The notes: a model not told the origin generated them from the sequence alone. Positions 24,043-32,699 are shown, counted from the stretch's first letter. The stretch is DNA of 61,378 nt from Bacteroidales bacterium (GCA_028716265.1 JAQUQD010000008.1:1-61378); one strand, 5' to 3'. Numbers and translations are program-made.

Positions 24043-24786
24043 TTATTCGTCGGGGAGCAGTGGATTGTTCTGGAAAATTTTATGACACGCTTCCTCAGAG
24101 GCACTCTGTTCGGCAGATTTGATCGAAGTCCCGACACCGGTTCCCATCACGACCTGGTCGACCAGCGCTTCCACCAGGTAGCGTTTCTTATGATGCATTC
24201 CGTTTTCCTCGGTCACACGGAATTCCAGCACCCTTTTCGACTTCTGGGTCCATTCGAGCAGTTTGCTCTTGAAATTCAGATCCTGGAATTCCAGTTCATT
24301 GATATCCATGTGATGTTTAATGAGTGAGGATACAATGATCTTATACGTGAACTCGTATCCTTTGTCGATATAGATGGCTCCCAGGAATGCTTCCAGGGCG
24401 TCTCCGAGCATGGACCGGGACTGGTTTGAGCCGGGTATGCCTGTCTCAATAAGATGATCCAGACCCAGTGTTTCTGACAGGGTATTCAGCTGGGCCCTGC
24501 TCACCATCTTGGATCTCATCTCGGTGAGAAATCCTTCGTCCTTGAAGGGGAATTTCTTGAACAGATAATCGGCCACCACCAGGCTGAGCACGGCATCGCC
24601 GAGAAATTCCAGCCGTTCATTGCTGATCTTCGTCCCGTTGAAAAGTTCCACCGCCGCTGATCGATGACGGAAGGCAAGCTTATAGAGGAAAATGTTTCCA
24701 GGATAAAAGCCAAAGATGGAATAAATGGCGTCGTAGAGGTCCTTTTCCTGGGAGAGATACGCTTTTACAGGTTTGAGCTTCTTCAA
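24043..24786 (-). CDS. rnc: Ribonuclease III
   Basis: The 247-residue endonuclease cuts double-stranded RNA in rRNA and mRNA processing. The catalytic signature NERLEFLGDAVLSLVV lies near residue 57-70, with the second acidic site in GDALEAFLGAIYIDKG near 128. The C-terminal double-stranded RNA-binding domain starts about residue 175 (FKSKLLEWTQKSKR) and ends with SIKSAEQSASEEACHKIF. An N-terminal stretch of about 30 residues precedes the catalytic domain. It follows fabF by 12 bases. This gene order (acpP, fabF, rnc) is conserved in many bacteria. Confidence 0.95.
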   Translation of the reverse strand: MKKLKPVKAYLSQEKDLYDAIYSIFGFYPGNIFLYKLAFRHRSAAVELFNGTKISNERLEFLGDAVLSLVVADYLFKKFPFKDEGFLTEMRSKMVSRAQLNTLSETLGLDHLIETGIPGSNQSRSMLGDALEAFLGAIYIDKGYEFTYKIIVSSLIKHHMDINELEFQDLNFKSKLLEWTQKSKRVLEFRVTEENGMHHKKRYLVEALVDQVVMGTGVGTSIKSAEQSASEEACHKIFQNNPLLPDE

Positions 24787-24798
24787 GAGTACATTGAC

Positions 24799-26052
24799 TT
24801 AATCCTGATATTTCCTGAATGCAACCGTAACATTATGACCACCGAAACCGAACGTATTGCTGATGGCAGTATTAACGGTACGTTTTACGGCAGTATGGTA
24901 GGTGAAATCCAGTTTGTTATCGATCTCAGGATCATCAGTAAAATGGTTGATGGTAGGAGGTACGATATTATGATAAATGGTCAGGATGACTGTAATGGCT
25001 TCAATGGCACCGGCAGCTCCCAGCAGGTGGCCGGTCATGGACTTGGTGGAGTTGATACTGATTTTGTAGGCATGTTCTCCAAAAAGCTTGAGAATTCCCT
25101 TAGGTTCAGTGATATCGTTCAGGGGTGTAGAAGTGCCATGGGTATTGATATGGTCGACCTCCTCCGGTTTGATTTGCGCATCATCCAGTGCATTTTTCAT
25201 AGAGAGGTAAGCACCCAATCCTTCCGGATGGGGAGAGGTCATGTGGTACGCATCACCTGACAGGCCACCACCGATGATTTCGGCATAGATCCTTGCCCCT
25301 CTGCGCAAAGCATGCTGCAACTCCTCGAAGATTACTGCTCCACCGCCCTCTCCCAAGACAAAGCCATCCCTGTCCTTATCAAACGGTCTGGAGGCTGTCT
25401 TGTAATCCTCATTTCTTGTGGAAATAGCGTGCATCGAATTAAAACCGCCCACGCCGGCTTCATTCACCGCCGCTTCACTTCCTCCGGCAATGAAAATGTC
25501 GGCTTTACCAAGCCTGATATAATTCATGGCATCCACCAGCGCATTGGCCGAAGAAGCACATGCTGAAACCGTGGTAAAATTGGGCCCGCGAAATCCATAT
25601 TTAATGGAAATATGGCCGGCGGTAATATCCGCAATCATTTTTGGAATAAAAAAAGGACTGAACCGGGGTGTTCCATCTCCTCTTCCAAACGCCAGGATCT
25701 CTTCCAGGAACGTATCCAGTCCCCCAATTCCCGAACCCCAGATCACTCCGGCACGCGTGGTGTCTATCTTTTCCAGATCCAGCCCCGAATCCCTGACCGC
25801 CGCATCGGCACTGACCAGTCCGTACTGTGTGCAGGGATCAAATTTCCGGACATCTTTCCTATCGAAATAATTCAGTGGATCATAGCCTTTCAGCGTACAG
25901 GCAAACCTGGTCTTGAATTTTGATGTGTCAAAACGGGTGATCAACTCAGCACCACTAACCCCGTTAACCAATCCTTCCCAGTAGTCCTGGAGCGTATTGC
26001 CCAACGGGGTTAGTGAACCAAGTCCGGTTACTACAACTCGTTTTAATTCCAT
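24799..26052 (-). CDS. fabF: Beta-ketoacyl-ACP synthase II
   Basis: The 417-residue condensing enzyme elongates fatty acids with malonyl-ACP. The nucleophile is in TVSACASSANAL near residue 165, and the two catalytic histidines are in NTHGTSTPLND near 305 and MTGHLLGAAGAIE near 340. The N-terminus KRVVVTGLGSLTPLG and the C-terminal NTAISNTFGFGGHNV are standard. Length is normal. It is 9 bases after acpP, whose product carries its substrates. Confidence 0.97.
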   Translation of the reverse strand: MELKRVVVTGLGSLTPLGNTLQDYWEGLVNGVSGAELITRFDTSKFKTRFACTLKGYDPLNYFDRKDVRKFDPCTQYGLVSADAAVRDSGLDLEKIDTTRAGVIWGSGIGGLDTFLEEILAFGRGDGTPRFSPFFIPKMIADITAGHISIKYGFRGPNFTTVSACASSANALVDAMNYIRLGKADIFIAGGSEAAVNEAGVGGFNSMHAISTRNEDYKTASRPFDKDRDGFVLGEGGGAVIFEELQHALRRGARIYAEIIGGGLSGDAYHMTSPHPEGLGAYLSMKNALDDAQIKPEEVDHINTHGTSTPLNDITEPKGILKLFGEHAYKISINSTKSMTGHLLGAAGAIEAITVILTIYHNIVPPTINHFTDDPEIDNKLDFTYHTAVKRTVNTAISNTFGFGGHNVTVAFRKYQD

Positions 26053-26061
26053 GTACCAAAT

Positions 26062-26298
26062 TTATTTGGTATTATCTTCGATGTACGTAATCGCATCACC
26101 AACCGTTCCGATCTTTTCTGCCTGATCGTCAGGGATGGCGATATTGAACTCCTTTTCGAATTCCATGATCAACTCAACAGTGTCCAGTGAATCAGCACCA
26201 AGATCATTGGTGAAACTGGCTTCGGGTGTTACTTCATTTTCGTCAACACCCAGCTTATCAACGATGATAGCTTTTACTCTCGATGCAATGTCTGACAT
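26062..26298 (-). CDS. acpP: Acyl carrier protein
   Basis: The 78-residue acidic helical protein carries growing acyl chains on a phosphopantetheine arm attached to Ser in the motif [10 protein letters not shown] longer reading frame begins upstream, but the ATG at 26298 ([13 protein letters not shown]) is the usual ACP N-terminus and a promoter is visible before it, so that start was chosen. First gene of the acpP-fabF-rnc-IPExxxVDY cluster and divergent from purN. Confidence 0.97.
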   Translation of the reverse strand: MSDIASRVKAIIVDKLGVDENEVTPEASFTNDLGADSLDTVELIMEFEKEFNIAIPDDQAEKIGTVGDAITYIEDNTK

Positions 26299-26327
26299 AT
26301 ATTTACTGGTTTTGGTTAAACAGGGTG

Positions 26328-26358
26328 CAAAGAAAGTAATTTTCGGAGTGAAAACAAA
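26328..26358 (-). promoter_or_regulatory. Promoter of the acpP-fabF-rnc cluster
   Basis: On the minus strand TTTG (26355-26358) is followed after 19 bases by TTTCTTTG (26328-26335), one mismatch from TAnnTTTG. Both the elements and the spacing fit the Bacteroidota -33/-7 promoter. The leader to ATG 26298 is short. Confidence 0.55.
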
Positions 26359-26417
26359 AAAAACCTCCAAAATTCCGATGAAATTGTTACTTTGCATGGT
26401 GAAACATTCCTCTGATC

Positions 26418-26984
26418 ATGAAGAATATAGCCATTTTCGCATCCGGCAGTGGCACCAATGCCGAAAACATTGCGGCACATTTCCGGGGAAATCCGCAGGT
26501 CTGCGTAAGGCTTATCCTGTCCAACCGGCCGGATGCCCTTGTGCTGAAGCGGGCCGAAAAGTTGGGCATTCCCACCTATGTCTTCAGCCGTTATCAGTTG
26601 TATCAGACAGATGACATTTTGAACATCCTGAAAGAGAACATGATCTGTCTGATCGTGCTGGCCGGTTTTCTCTGGCTGGTCCCAGTCCATATCCTGAAAG
26701 CCTATCCCAACAGGATCATCAACATCCACCCCGCCCTGCTGCCCCAATATGGCGGAAAAGGATTCTATGGTTCAGTCGTCCACGAGGCAGTGATCCGCTC
26801 AGGGGACAAAGAATCGGGCATCACGATCCACTACGTCAACGAGGTCTACGATTCCGGCCAGGTCATTTTCCAGGCACGCTGCCCGGTGGAACCGGATGAT
26901 ACTCCGGAGAGCCTGGCCCGGAAAGTGCATCAGCTGGAGTATACCTATTTCCCAGTGATCATTGAGAAGCTGCTTCTTGATTGA
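26418..26984 (+). CDS. purN: Phosphoribosylglycinamide formyltransferase
   Basis: The 188-residue enzyme transfers a formyl group from 10-formyltetrahydrofolate to GAR in purine synthesis. The N-terminal IAIFASGSGTNAENI binds phosphate. Catalytic residues are in NIHPALLPQYGGKGFYG near residue 100-115 (Asn and His) and the Asp in HYVNEVYDSGQVI near 142. Length is normal. It is monocistronic, divergent from acpP. TTACTTTG at 26387-26394, one mismatch from the -7 consensus, may be its promoter. It ends before a long inverted repeat shared with the convergent transporter gene. Confidence 0.95.
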   Translation: MKNIAIFASGSGTNAENIAAHFRGNPQVCVRLILSNRPDALVLKRAEKLGIPTYVFSRYQLYQTDDILNILKENMICLIVLAGFLWLVPVHILKAYPNRIINIHPALLPQYGGKGFYGSVVHEAVIRSGDKESGITIHYVNEVYDSGQVIFQARCPVEPDDTPESLARKVHQLEYTYFPVIIEKLLLD

Positions 26985-26990
26985 ATATCC

Positions 26991-27066
26991 AACATACGAA
27001 CATACGAAGGCGAGGTTGAAGGTTAAGTAGAAGTTGATCTACTTCCACTTCGTATGTTCGTATGTT
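26991..27066. repeat. Inverted repeat of 8-bp unit AACATACG, probable bidirectional terminator
   Basis: Two 19-base arms match perfectly (26991-27009 and 27048-27066). Each arm is two copies plus three bases of AACATACG or its complement. The loop contains a second, smaller stem (AAGTAGA and TCTACTT). It lies between convergent purN and the EamA transporter gene, 6 bases from each stop, so it probably terminates both. Its make-up of a tandem oligomer matches the other spacer elements. Confidence 0.8.
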
Positions 27067-27072
27067 CTGTGA

Positions 27073-27975
27073 TCAAATAAAAAACAGCACAACTCCACCT
27101 ACCGAAACAAACGCCCCGAGCACTTCCTTCCAGGTGACCTTTTCCTTAAAGATCAGTACGGAAGGCAGGATGATGAACACCGGTACGATCGCCATGATTG
27201 TGGAGGCAATGCCGGTGGATGTATACTGCACCGCCAGCAGCGAAAAGGACACGCCCAGGAAGGGGCCGAAGACGGATCCAAGGGCGATCAGCAGCATCCC
27301 TTTCTTATCCTGTACCGCCTGTGTCACCCTGTACCATCGTTTCACGGCAGGGATCACCAGGGCAAAACCGATGGTCCCGGCCAGCACCCGGATCTGGTTG
27401 GCTGAAAATGCATTATAACTGCCCATCCCGTACTTGCTCAGCACAAGCCCCACTGCCTGTCCTGCAGCGCCTCCAAAGGCCAGCAATAAGCCTTTCACGG
27501 GATGACGGACGTGTATCTTCTCTTCCCTGCCGGTCTTTCCGAAAATGGCCAGCCCAATTCCGGCCAGTGTGAGGGCCATACCCAGAAAATTCATCAGCGT
27601 CATGACTTCTCCAAGGATGATCCATCCTACCAGTGCTGTAATAGGCGGTACCAGGGTCATCACCAGCATGGCGACACGTGCGCTGATGATCGTGTAGGAC
27701 TCAAACAGCATCAGATCACCGATCACAAATCCCACAAGTCCCGACAGGATCATCCAGAACCATGTGTGCCCTGAGGCATCCAGTGGAAAAGCCATGCCCC
27801 TGAGGAAGAAATTGACAATGCAAAGGATAACAAAGGCAAGGATCAGCCGGAACAGGTTCACTGCAAGCGAACCCACACGCTTGCTGGCAGCCTCAAAAGT
27901 AAGGGCGGTGACGGTCCAGAAAATTGCAGTGGCTAACGCCGAGAATTCACCGGTGTGGGAGGAAATGAAAGACAT
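27073..27975 (-). CDS. EamA/DMT family transporter
   Basis: The 300-residue membrane protein has ten hydrophobic helices arranged as two EamA repeats (about 8-140 and 155-298), typical of the drug/metabolite transporter superfamily that exports amino acids, nucleobases or other metabolites. The end of each half shows the conserved ALVGWIILGEVMTLMNFLGMAL and FIILPSVLIFKEKVTWKEVLG helices. The substrate cannot be told. It is separated from the upstream peptidase gene by a 7-bp repeat element and converges on purN. Confidence 0.87.
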   Translation of the reverse strand: MSFISSHTGEFSALATAIFWTVTALTFEAASKRVGSLAVNLFRLILAFVILCIVNFFLRGMAFPLDASGHTWFWMILSGLVGFVIGDLMLFESYTIISARVAMLVMTLVPPITALVGWIILGEVMTLMNFLGMALTLAGIGLAIFGKTGREEKIHVRHPVKGLLLAFGGAAGQAVGLVLSKYGMGSYNAFSANQIRVLAGTIGFALVIPAVKRWYRVTQAVQDKKGMLLIALGSVFGPFLGVSFSLLAVQYTSTGIASTIMAIVPVFIILPSVLIFKEKVTWKEVLGAFVSVGGVVLFFI

Positions 27976-27988
27976 CGCACAAACATAT

Positions 27989-28124
27989 AAAATCCCAAAT
28001 CACAGGATCTAAATCACAGGCAAATCAAAAAAGACAAATTCCAAGATCGGTCATAAAAGCACCTGAAGTTTGGAATTTGAATCCTGGAATTCGTTTGGAT
28101 TTTGGATCCCGGGATTTGGTATTT
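27989..28124. repeat. 7-bp AAATYCC-type palindromic element
   Basis: The left part reads AAATCCC, AAATCAC, AGGATCT, AAATCAC; the right part ends with the complement GGGATTT at 28111-28117. CAAATTCCAA (28035-28044) pairs perfectly with TTGGAATTTG (28070-28079). It is the same kind of element as at 17671 and fills the spacer between the transporter start and the peptidase stop. Confidence 0.65.
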
Positions 28125-28127
28125 ACA

Positions 28128-30191
28128 TCATTGAATATTTGACACAGCCTTGGCTGCAGCTTCCAATGTTGCATTCCCCGAAATCCCGCTCCCCACGGCC
28201 TGCTGCATCCACTCCTGGGGAACGACGGTACCCAGCGTAAAGATACGCTGCACTTCGTCAGCAAAATTCTTTCCCTGCATGAACTGCTCCAGCTGAAAAT
28301 CGATCAGATGGCCCACCGGGTAAGCAGGCAGATACAGCGTCCGGTAGATCATATGGGAATAAATGGCCAGAACGGGTTCATCCTTCGATCCAAAGACATC
28401 TGCATAATACCTGTTCCAGATATCTTTTGCAATGGTGATCACCGCATCCTTCAGCTGAGCCGGAGTGGCATCCGGGTGCTCATACATCCAGCGCCAGGTG
28501 TACATATCCACCAGCGACACACCCATGATCTCATAAGCAGCCCAGGCATTGTCAAGGGCCAGCATCTTTTCCTTGTCCGGATCGTTGTCCCTTATTCCCA
28601 GCAGTTCCAGATCACGTTTCTGGAACATGAACGCCAGCGCCTCGGTGAAGGCTGTGTTAGGTACGCCATTGAGTATATAATAGTCAACATCCTGAAGCGA
28701 CAAGGTCTGTTCCACGTTGTGCCCAAATTCGTGCGTGGCAATGTTGTAACCCTTGTAATTCATTCCCTCCGGATCAATCCTGGTTCTCAGATGGGCTTTC
28801 TCTGACTTCATCTCAGCGCCCGCCGCATGACCGATCCCCCGTGAAGCATCCACCTGTATCTTCGACGCAATGTCAGCTGCTTTATCCGGAGTGAATCCTA
28901 CTTTCATCAAAATGTTGGGCAGGTCTTTTTCGAACGCCTCCCTGGAAGGGTATTTGGCATTGACGATCCTGTTGAGCTCTTCTTCTGAAATGCTGCTGCG
29001 CGACTTGAATCCGCTGTACCAGATGTCGAAAGGCTGCAGATCCCTGCCCAGGCGCTCCCTGACCAGCTGGCCGACGTCCCGGATAACAGGCGAGGAAATG
29101 AAATCCACGAACATCTTCTCCACATCGGCATACGGGATCTCCATCTCGAGCTCAAAGTTCCTGTCTACATAATTCGGGTAGTTGGGCTGGTAAGGATCGA
29201 TGTCCTTCATGGCCCTGAAATTATTCAGCCAGTAAGAATACCTTGTGTCAGGCTCTCGCCGGGACTCTATCGGCCGGCCATCTTTATACACCTGATTTTT
29301 ATACGGATCCCACTGGTACTCATTCTTATTGATCACTGCCTCGGGAATCGACTGATCGATGATCCGTTGCATCACCTGATAGATCATCTGCTGTTTGACC
29401 AGTCCGGTCGGCTTGTTGTAATGTGCCTTGAGCTCATCGCGAAGACCCCAGTGGGTGATCAGGCGCAGATCTTCAGGGAAATAGGTGTTCATGGCTGAAT
29501 CGACCAGCTTGCCCATGAAAATATTATACGACTGGATATACGTGTTCGCCTCGGTACCGGCCCGGTACAGCGCCTGATAGAGTTCAGGCGGTACGCGCGA
29601 GGTGAAGAGATCTCCCATGCGGGTATAAGCCCATTGTTGGCGGGTCCAGCCCCTGCCCAAGTCCGTCTTCTCTTTCAGGGAATAAAACGGAAAGTTCAGG
29701 GCGATAATGAAGGCAATCTTATTATTGTAAAAATCTTCCGTCACATGAGAACCTGGATTATATGCCCCGAACATCTCGTCAATGGCCGTTATTTCGCCCA
29801 TATCCAGATCCAGGGGTTCATTCAGCTGGAGGATCATTTTATTGAAATTTCCACTGACCACCTCCAGGTAACGGGAAAGCTTCGTGAATAACACCTCCAG
29901 CTCTGTTTCGTCACCGATGAAGTGGGTTTTACAGAAATCCTCAAAATCAGCTTCTGATCCATCTGACTGATGCCAGAGGGACGCAACCTGCTGTACCCCC
30001 CGTTCAATGCGAAAGCGATTCATTTCGCCATGTGCCCGGATCAATGTGTCGGCGACCGTTGTCCGGTGTTCACCGGTAATGAGCATCACTGGCCCGGAAG
30101 CCGGCTTTTCTGCCGGCTGAGGCTGCTGGCAACCCAGCCATAAGGAGGCCATAGTCATCACTATGGCCATCAGCATAACGTTTTTCATCAC
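28128..30191 (-). CDS. Lipoprotein zinc metallopeptidase, HExxH gluzincin (M2/M3-like)
   Basis: The 687-residue protein has a type II signal with lipobox LWLGC (Cys near residue 21), so it should be lipid-anchored in the envelope. The zinc site is HEFGH near residue 495, and the third ligand is probably the Glu in AFTEALAFMF about 35 residues later, the gluzincin layout of angiotensin-converting enzyme (M2) and oligopeptidase (M3) families. The long helical body fits these closed, oligopeptide-cleaving enzymes. Exact family and specificity were not recognised. It is on the same strand as the two small envelope genes upstream, but a hairpin and a new promoter lie between. Confidence 0.75.
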   Translation of the reverse strand: MMKNVMLMAIVMTMASLWLGCQQPQPAEKPASGPVMLITGEHRTTVADTLIRAHGEMNRFRIERGVQQVASLWHQSDGSEADFEDFCKTHFIGDETELEVLFTKLSRYLEVVSGNFNKMILQLNEPLDLDMGEITAIDEMFGAYNPGSHVTEDFYNNKIAFIIALNFPFYSLKEKTDLGRGWTRQQWAYTRMGDLFTSRVPPELYQALYRAGTEANTYIQSYNIFMGKLVDSAMNTYFPEDLRLITHWGLRDELKAHYNKPTGLVKQQMIYQVMQRIIDQSIPEAVINKNEYQWDPYKNQVYKDGRPIESRREPDTRYSYWLNNFRAMKDIDPYQPNYPNYVDRNFELEMEIPYADVEKMFVDFISSPVIRDVGQLVRERLGRDLQPFDIWYSGFKSRSSISEEELNRIVNAKYPSREAFEKDLPNILMKVGFTPDKAADIASKIQVDASRGIGHAAGAEMKSEKAHLRTRIDPEGMNYKGYNIATHEFGHNVEQTLSLQDVDYYILNGVPNTAFTEALAFMFQKRDLELLGIRDNDPDKEKMLALDNAWAAYEIMGVSLVDMYTWRWMYEHPDATPAQLKDAVITIAKDIWNRYYADVFGSKDEPVLAIYSHMIYRTLYLPAYPVGHLIDFQLEQFMQGKNFADEVQRIFTLGTVVPQEWMQQAVGSGISGNATLEAAAKAVSNIQ

Positions 30192-30217
30192 TGTTAAAAT
30201 TTAAGAAATTATTGAAG

Positions 30218-30239
30218 CAAAGGTAGAAGAATCTACCTT
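30218..30239 (-). promoter_or_regulatory. Hairpin overlapping a promoter -7 element
   Basis: A perfect 8-bp stem (30220-30227 with 30232-30239, loop of 4) starts within the stop codon of the upstream 193-residue gene on the minus strand. The distal arm contains TACCTTTG (30218-30225 read on the minus strand), a full TAnnTTTG match, 27 bases before the metallopeptidase ATG. Terminator and promoter therefore share bases. Confidence 0.5.
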
Positions 30240-30819
30240 ATGAATTCGTCTGGATCATCTCAATGATCACAGAAACAATGCTGCCATGCTTTTTCCAGCG
30301 GCATTTTTTGATCGTGTACGTGTAATGGCTGTCCTTCGTCTTAATAAGGATTTCCGGAGGGAGAACGGATCGGAAGAAATAAGCGAGATCGGACAACAGA
30401 ACGGTTGTTGAAAAACGATGATGCCATTTCTGATGGTTTTCCAGATCGATGAACAACTTTGTTGCCTTACAGACGGTTTCGCCCTCCCCTGTCCTGAGGA
30501 CCAGGCTTACAGCTGGGTCAGCGGAGGAAAGGAAGTATGAAAAGTTGACGGTTGCCGAGTCCCTGCTTGACAGGTAACTGATGTCGAAGATCAGAGGGCT
30601 TCTGGAAACATCTTCCTGAAAATCATCCAGGGGAAAGAAAAAATAGAGCATGCCACTATCCATGATGGCTGCCGTATAATAGTTGGATAGCTTTTGTGCC
30701 GATCCTGTAAATGAGGACGGGAAAAATGCAATCAACAAAAGAATGATCAGGGATATTTCCCTTTTTACGCCAAGAGGGAACGTACCTGCGGGCGTTCCCT
30801 CTCTCTTGTCATTCGCCAT
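30238..30819 (-). CDS. Exported protein of unknown function
   Basis: Not recognised. With ATG at 30819 it has 193 residues, a hydrophobic segment (about residues 20-38) ending TGSAQ that could be a signal peptide with an unusually long, charged start, and a beta-rich soluble part with many Ser, Phe and Tyr. A longer reading to 30852 adds 11 residues. The chosen start overlaps the stop of the TRL-like lipoprotein gene by 11 bases, so the two are likely co-transcribed. It is followed by a hairpin. It probably acts in the periplasm. Confidence 0.6.
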   Translation of the reverse strand: MANDKREGTPAGTFPLGVKREISLIILLLIAFFPSSFTGSAQKLSNYYTAAIMDSGMLYFFFPLDDFQEDVSRSPLIFDISYLSSRDSATVNFSYFLSSADPAVSLVLRTGEGETVCKATKLFIDLENHQKWHHRFSTTVLLSDLAYFFRSVLPPEILIKTKDSHYTYTIKKCRWKKHGSIVSVIIEMIQTNS

Positions 30820-31117
30820 ATACCACAACCTTGTATCTGGCATAGATCCCAAGGATACCGGTCACATGCTCATCCACATGGTGGATCTTTGTGATCCCGG
30901 CCGACTTGGCAGCTGCGTCGATGCTGGCATCACCCAGGGCGACAATACCCAGAATGGAAGTTGCCTCAGCAGTGCCAACCCTGTCCGCTCCCGTGTTGCT
31001 GGTCACGGCAAACGGCGCTTTAACATCCGAATAGATGAATCCTGTAAGAGGTGTCTTGACGACAGCACACCCAGCCAGGAAAAACACTCCGATAAGTAAC
31101 ACCATTAATTTTTTCAT
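30809..31117 (-). CDS. TRL-like family lipoprotein
   Basis: The 102-residue protein has a clear lipobox (LAGC, Cys17) and a glycine- and alanine-rich mature part with TGFIYSDVKAPFAVTSN and GTAEATSILGIVALGDASI, features of the TRL-like family found next to tRNA genes in some bacteria. The late segment KIHHVDEHVTGILGIYARY is also typical. Function is not established; a small outer-membrane-associated lipoprotein is likely. It has a probable promoter upstream and overlaps the next gene. Confidence 0.8.
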   Translation of the reverse strand: MKKLMVLLIGVFFLAGCAVVKTPLTGFIYSDVKAPFAVTSNTGADRVGTAEATSILGIVALGDASIDAAAKSAGITKIHHVDEHVTGILGIYARYKVVVYGE

Positions 31118-31167
31118 AGGTCCTTCTTTTTAATGAAACATCGGTTAATGTGTTTTGAAAATATATT

Positions 31168-31175
31168 CAAAGATA
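31168..31175 (-). promoter_or_regulatory. Candidate -7 element for the TRL lipoprotein gene
   Basis: On the minus strand this reads TATCTTTG, a full TAnnTTTG match, 51 bases before the ATG. No TTTG -33 element. Nearby, GTGACTAT (31178-31185) is repeated inverted about 50 bases further on and could be part of the nitroreductase terminator. Confidence 0.45.
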
Positions 31176-31284
31176 CGGTGACTATTAAAAAAATTGGTTG
31201 TTTTTTTTGATAAAATTTACCGTTCCTATAGTCACATTCAACACCCATCAAGATGAACTTCCGCATGCTCATGCCGGATACGAA

Positions 31285-31881
31285 TCACGGGAGGACGGTG
31301 GATTCACCTGTTATTTTTCCGGGGGCATCCTGGTTACCATATCTGTTGAACCAGCAGATCTTTTCCAATTCCTTCCTCTTCTTTTTCCTGAGCGTATAAT
31401 CCGGCACAGGATACCCGACGGCGATCAGGAGCGCCACATTTTTCTCCCTGGGAATATGAAGCAGCCCTTTTACCTTCTTTTCATCGAACCACCCCAGCAT
31501 GCAGGTCCCCAGTCCCAGCTCCGCCGCCTGAAGGCAGAAATGTTCGGCGGTGATTCCAATGTCGATCAAAGGCCACTCTTTATGCTTTAGCCGCACACCC
31601 AGCTCAGTGATGATCCTGGGCTTCTCTAGCACGATCGCCAGAATGACCGGTGCATGAAGAACAAAACGGTTGAAACCTACGATCGTGGAATAGGTGGTAT
31701 GGGCCACCTCTTTTCTCAGCTCAGGTTCATTCACCACGATGAACGACCAGGGCTGGGAATTGCTTGCAGAAGGAGCAAGCCTGGCTGCATTAAGACACTT
31801 CATCAGCTTCTCACCCTCGATGAGGCGGGAATCAAAACGGCGAACGCTTTGCCGTAACAAGATCAGTTCTGAAAAATCCAC
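31285..31881 (-). CDS. Nitroreductase family protein
   Basis: The 198-residue flavoprotein probably reduces nitro compounds or quinones with NAD(P)H. FMN-binding features are RQSVRRFD near residue 10, the APSASNSQPWSFIVV segment near 37-51, and the late AAELGLGTCMLGWFDE near residue 115. The family usually works as a dimer in the cytoplasm. The last 20 residues (after RYGNQ) extend beyond the typical end and look unstructured. It starts 11 bases after the stop of the cytidylate kinase-like gene on the same strand. Confidence 0.88.
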   Translation of the reverse strand: MDFSELILLRQSVRRFDSRLIEGEKLMKCLNAARLAPSASNSQPWSFIVVNEPELRKEVAHTTYSTIVGFNRFVLHAPVILAIVLEKPRIITELGVRLKHKEWPLIDIGITAEHFCLQAAELGLGTCMLGWFDEKKVKGLLHIPREKNVALLIAVGYPVPDYTLRKKKRKELEKICWFNRYGNQDAPGKITGESTVLP

Positions 31882-31892
31882 GGTCGTCCCCC

Positions 31893-32597
31893 TCAGATTA
31901 ATTTTTTGATTTCCATCAGCCTGAAGATCGCCTCCGCCAGTTCTTCAGCTGAAAAGGACTGGCAGTTGATGACCGCATCGAACAGTTCCAGATCTGAAGC
32001 TCCTTTCCTGAAATCCGACAGCAGCTTTGCACGGCCCTTATCGGTTTCCTGCACATATTTCAGGGCTTCGGCAGGGGAAATGCCATGCTTCCTGCTGATC
32101 ATATCACTCCGCCACTCCAAAGGTGCCTGCAGCTTGATGTGCAACGCCCTGGGATAGTCACGGGCAATGACCACTCCCGCCCTGCCCACAATGACCACAT
32201 TGCCCTGTCCTGCGTAGAACCGGATGACATTGGTGATCGTCTTCCTGATCTGCCGGTCGCTCTTGTAATATTTCGACGACATGGAAAGTACCATTTCATC
32301 CAGAAGGGTCTTTTTCTCCCCTTTGAATATAGGCTCCAGCATGGAAGGGTGCAACTCCAGCTCCCTGGCCGCCAGTTCGATCACCTCTTTGTTGATGACC
32401 TTCCAATCTTTCCTATCCTTCTTTCCTGCCTGCAGCTGATTCAGCCTCTGTATCAGATTCACCGCCACCGTGGTTCCTGAACAACCGGCCTCCCTAGAGA
32501 GGGTCACCACCGGCAAAGGACCGGTTTTCTTAGGAGTCAGCGGCAGGACCTCCCCCCTGTACCGCTCCTCCATGTACTTCATCAATAAATTTACCAT
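31893..32597 (-). CDS. Cytidylate kinase-like family protein
   Basis: The 234-residue protein has an N-terminal P-loop-type sequence VVTLSREAGCSGTTVA near residue 30, where the usual Gly-Lys is replaced (SREAGCSGTT), the form found in the cytidylate-kinase-like family that is separate from Cmk. The central IVGRAGVVIARDYPRALHIKLQAPLEWRSDMI segment is also typical. The true phosphate acceptor is unknown. It is followed closely by the nitroreductase gene, with which it likely forms an operon, and preceded by a spacer that includes a 10-bp repeat array. Confidence 0.78.
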   Translation of the reverse strand: MVNLLMKYMEERYRGEVLPLTPKKTGPLPVVTLSREAGCSGTTVAVNLIQRLNQLQAGKKDRKDWKVINKEVIELAARELELHPSMLEPIFKGEKKTLLDEMVLSMSSKYYKSDRQIRKTITNVIRFYAGQGNVVIVGRAGVVIARDYPRALHIKLQAPLEWRSDMISRKHGISPAEALKYVQETDKGRAKLLSDFRKGASDLELFDAVINCQSFSAEELAEAIFRLMEIKKLI

Positions 32598-32641
32598 CGT
32601 TGAATCTAATTGCTTACATCCATAAACTGCCTTTTATAAAG

Positions 32642-32699
32642 TATAACAACAAATAACTATAAATAACTACGAATAACTATGAATGACCATGAATAACTA
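32642..32699. repeat. 10-bp repeat array, six units
   Basis: Six units of a 10-bp sequence (AAATAACTAT, AAATAACTAC, GAATAACTAT, GAATGACCAT, GAATAACTAT and a first degenerate one) run up to and include the stop codon of pgi. It is the complement of the array at 60251. Confidence 0.85.
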
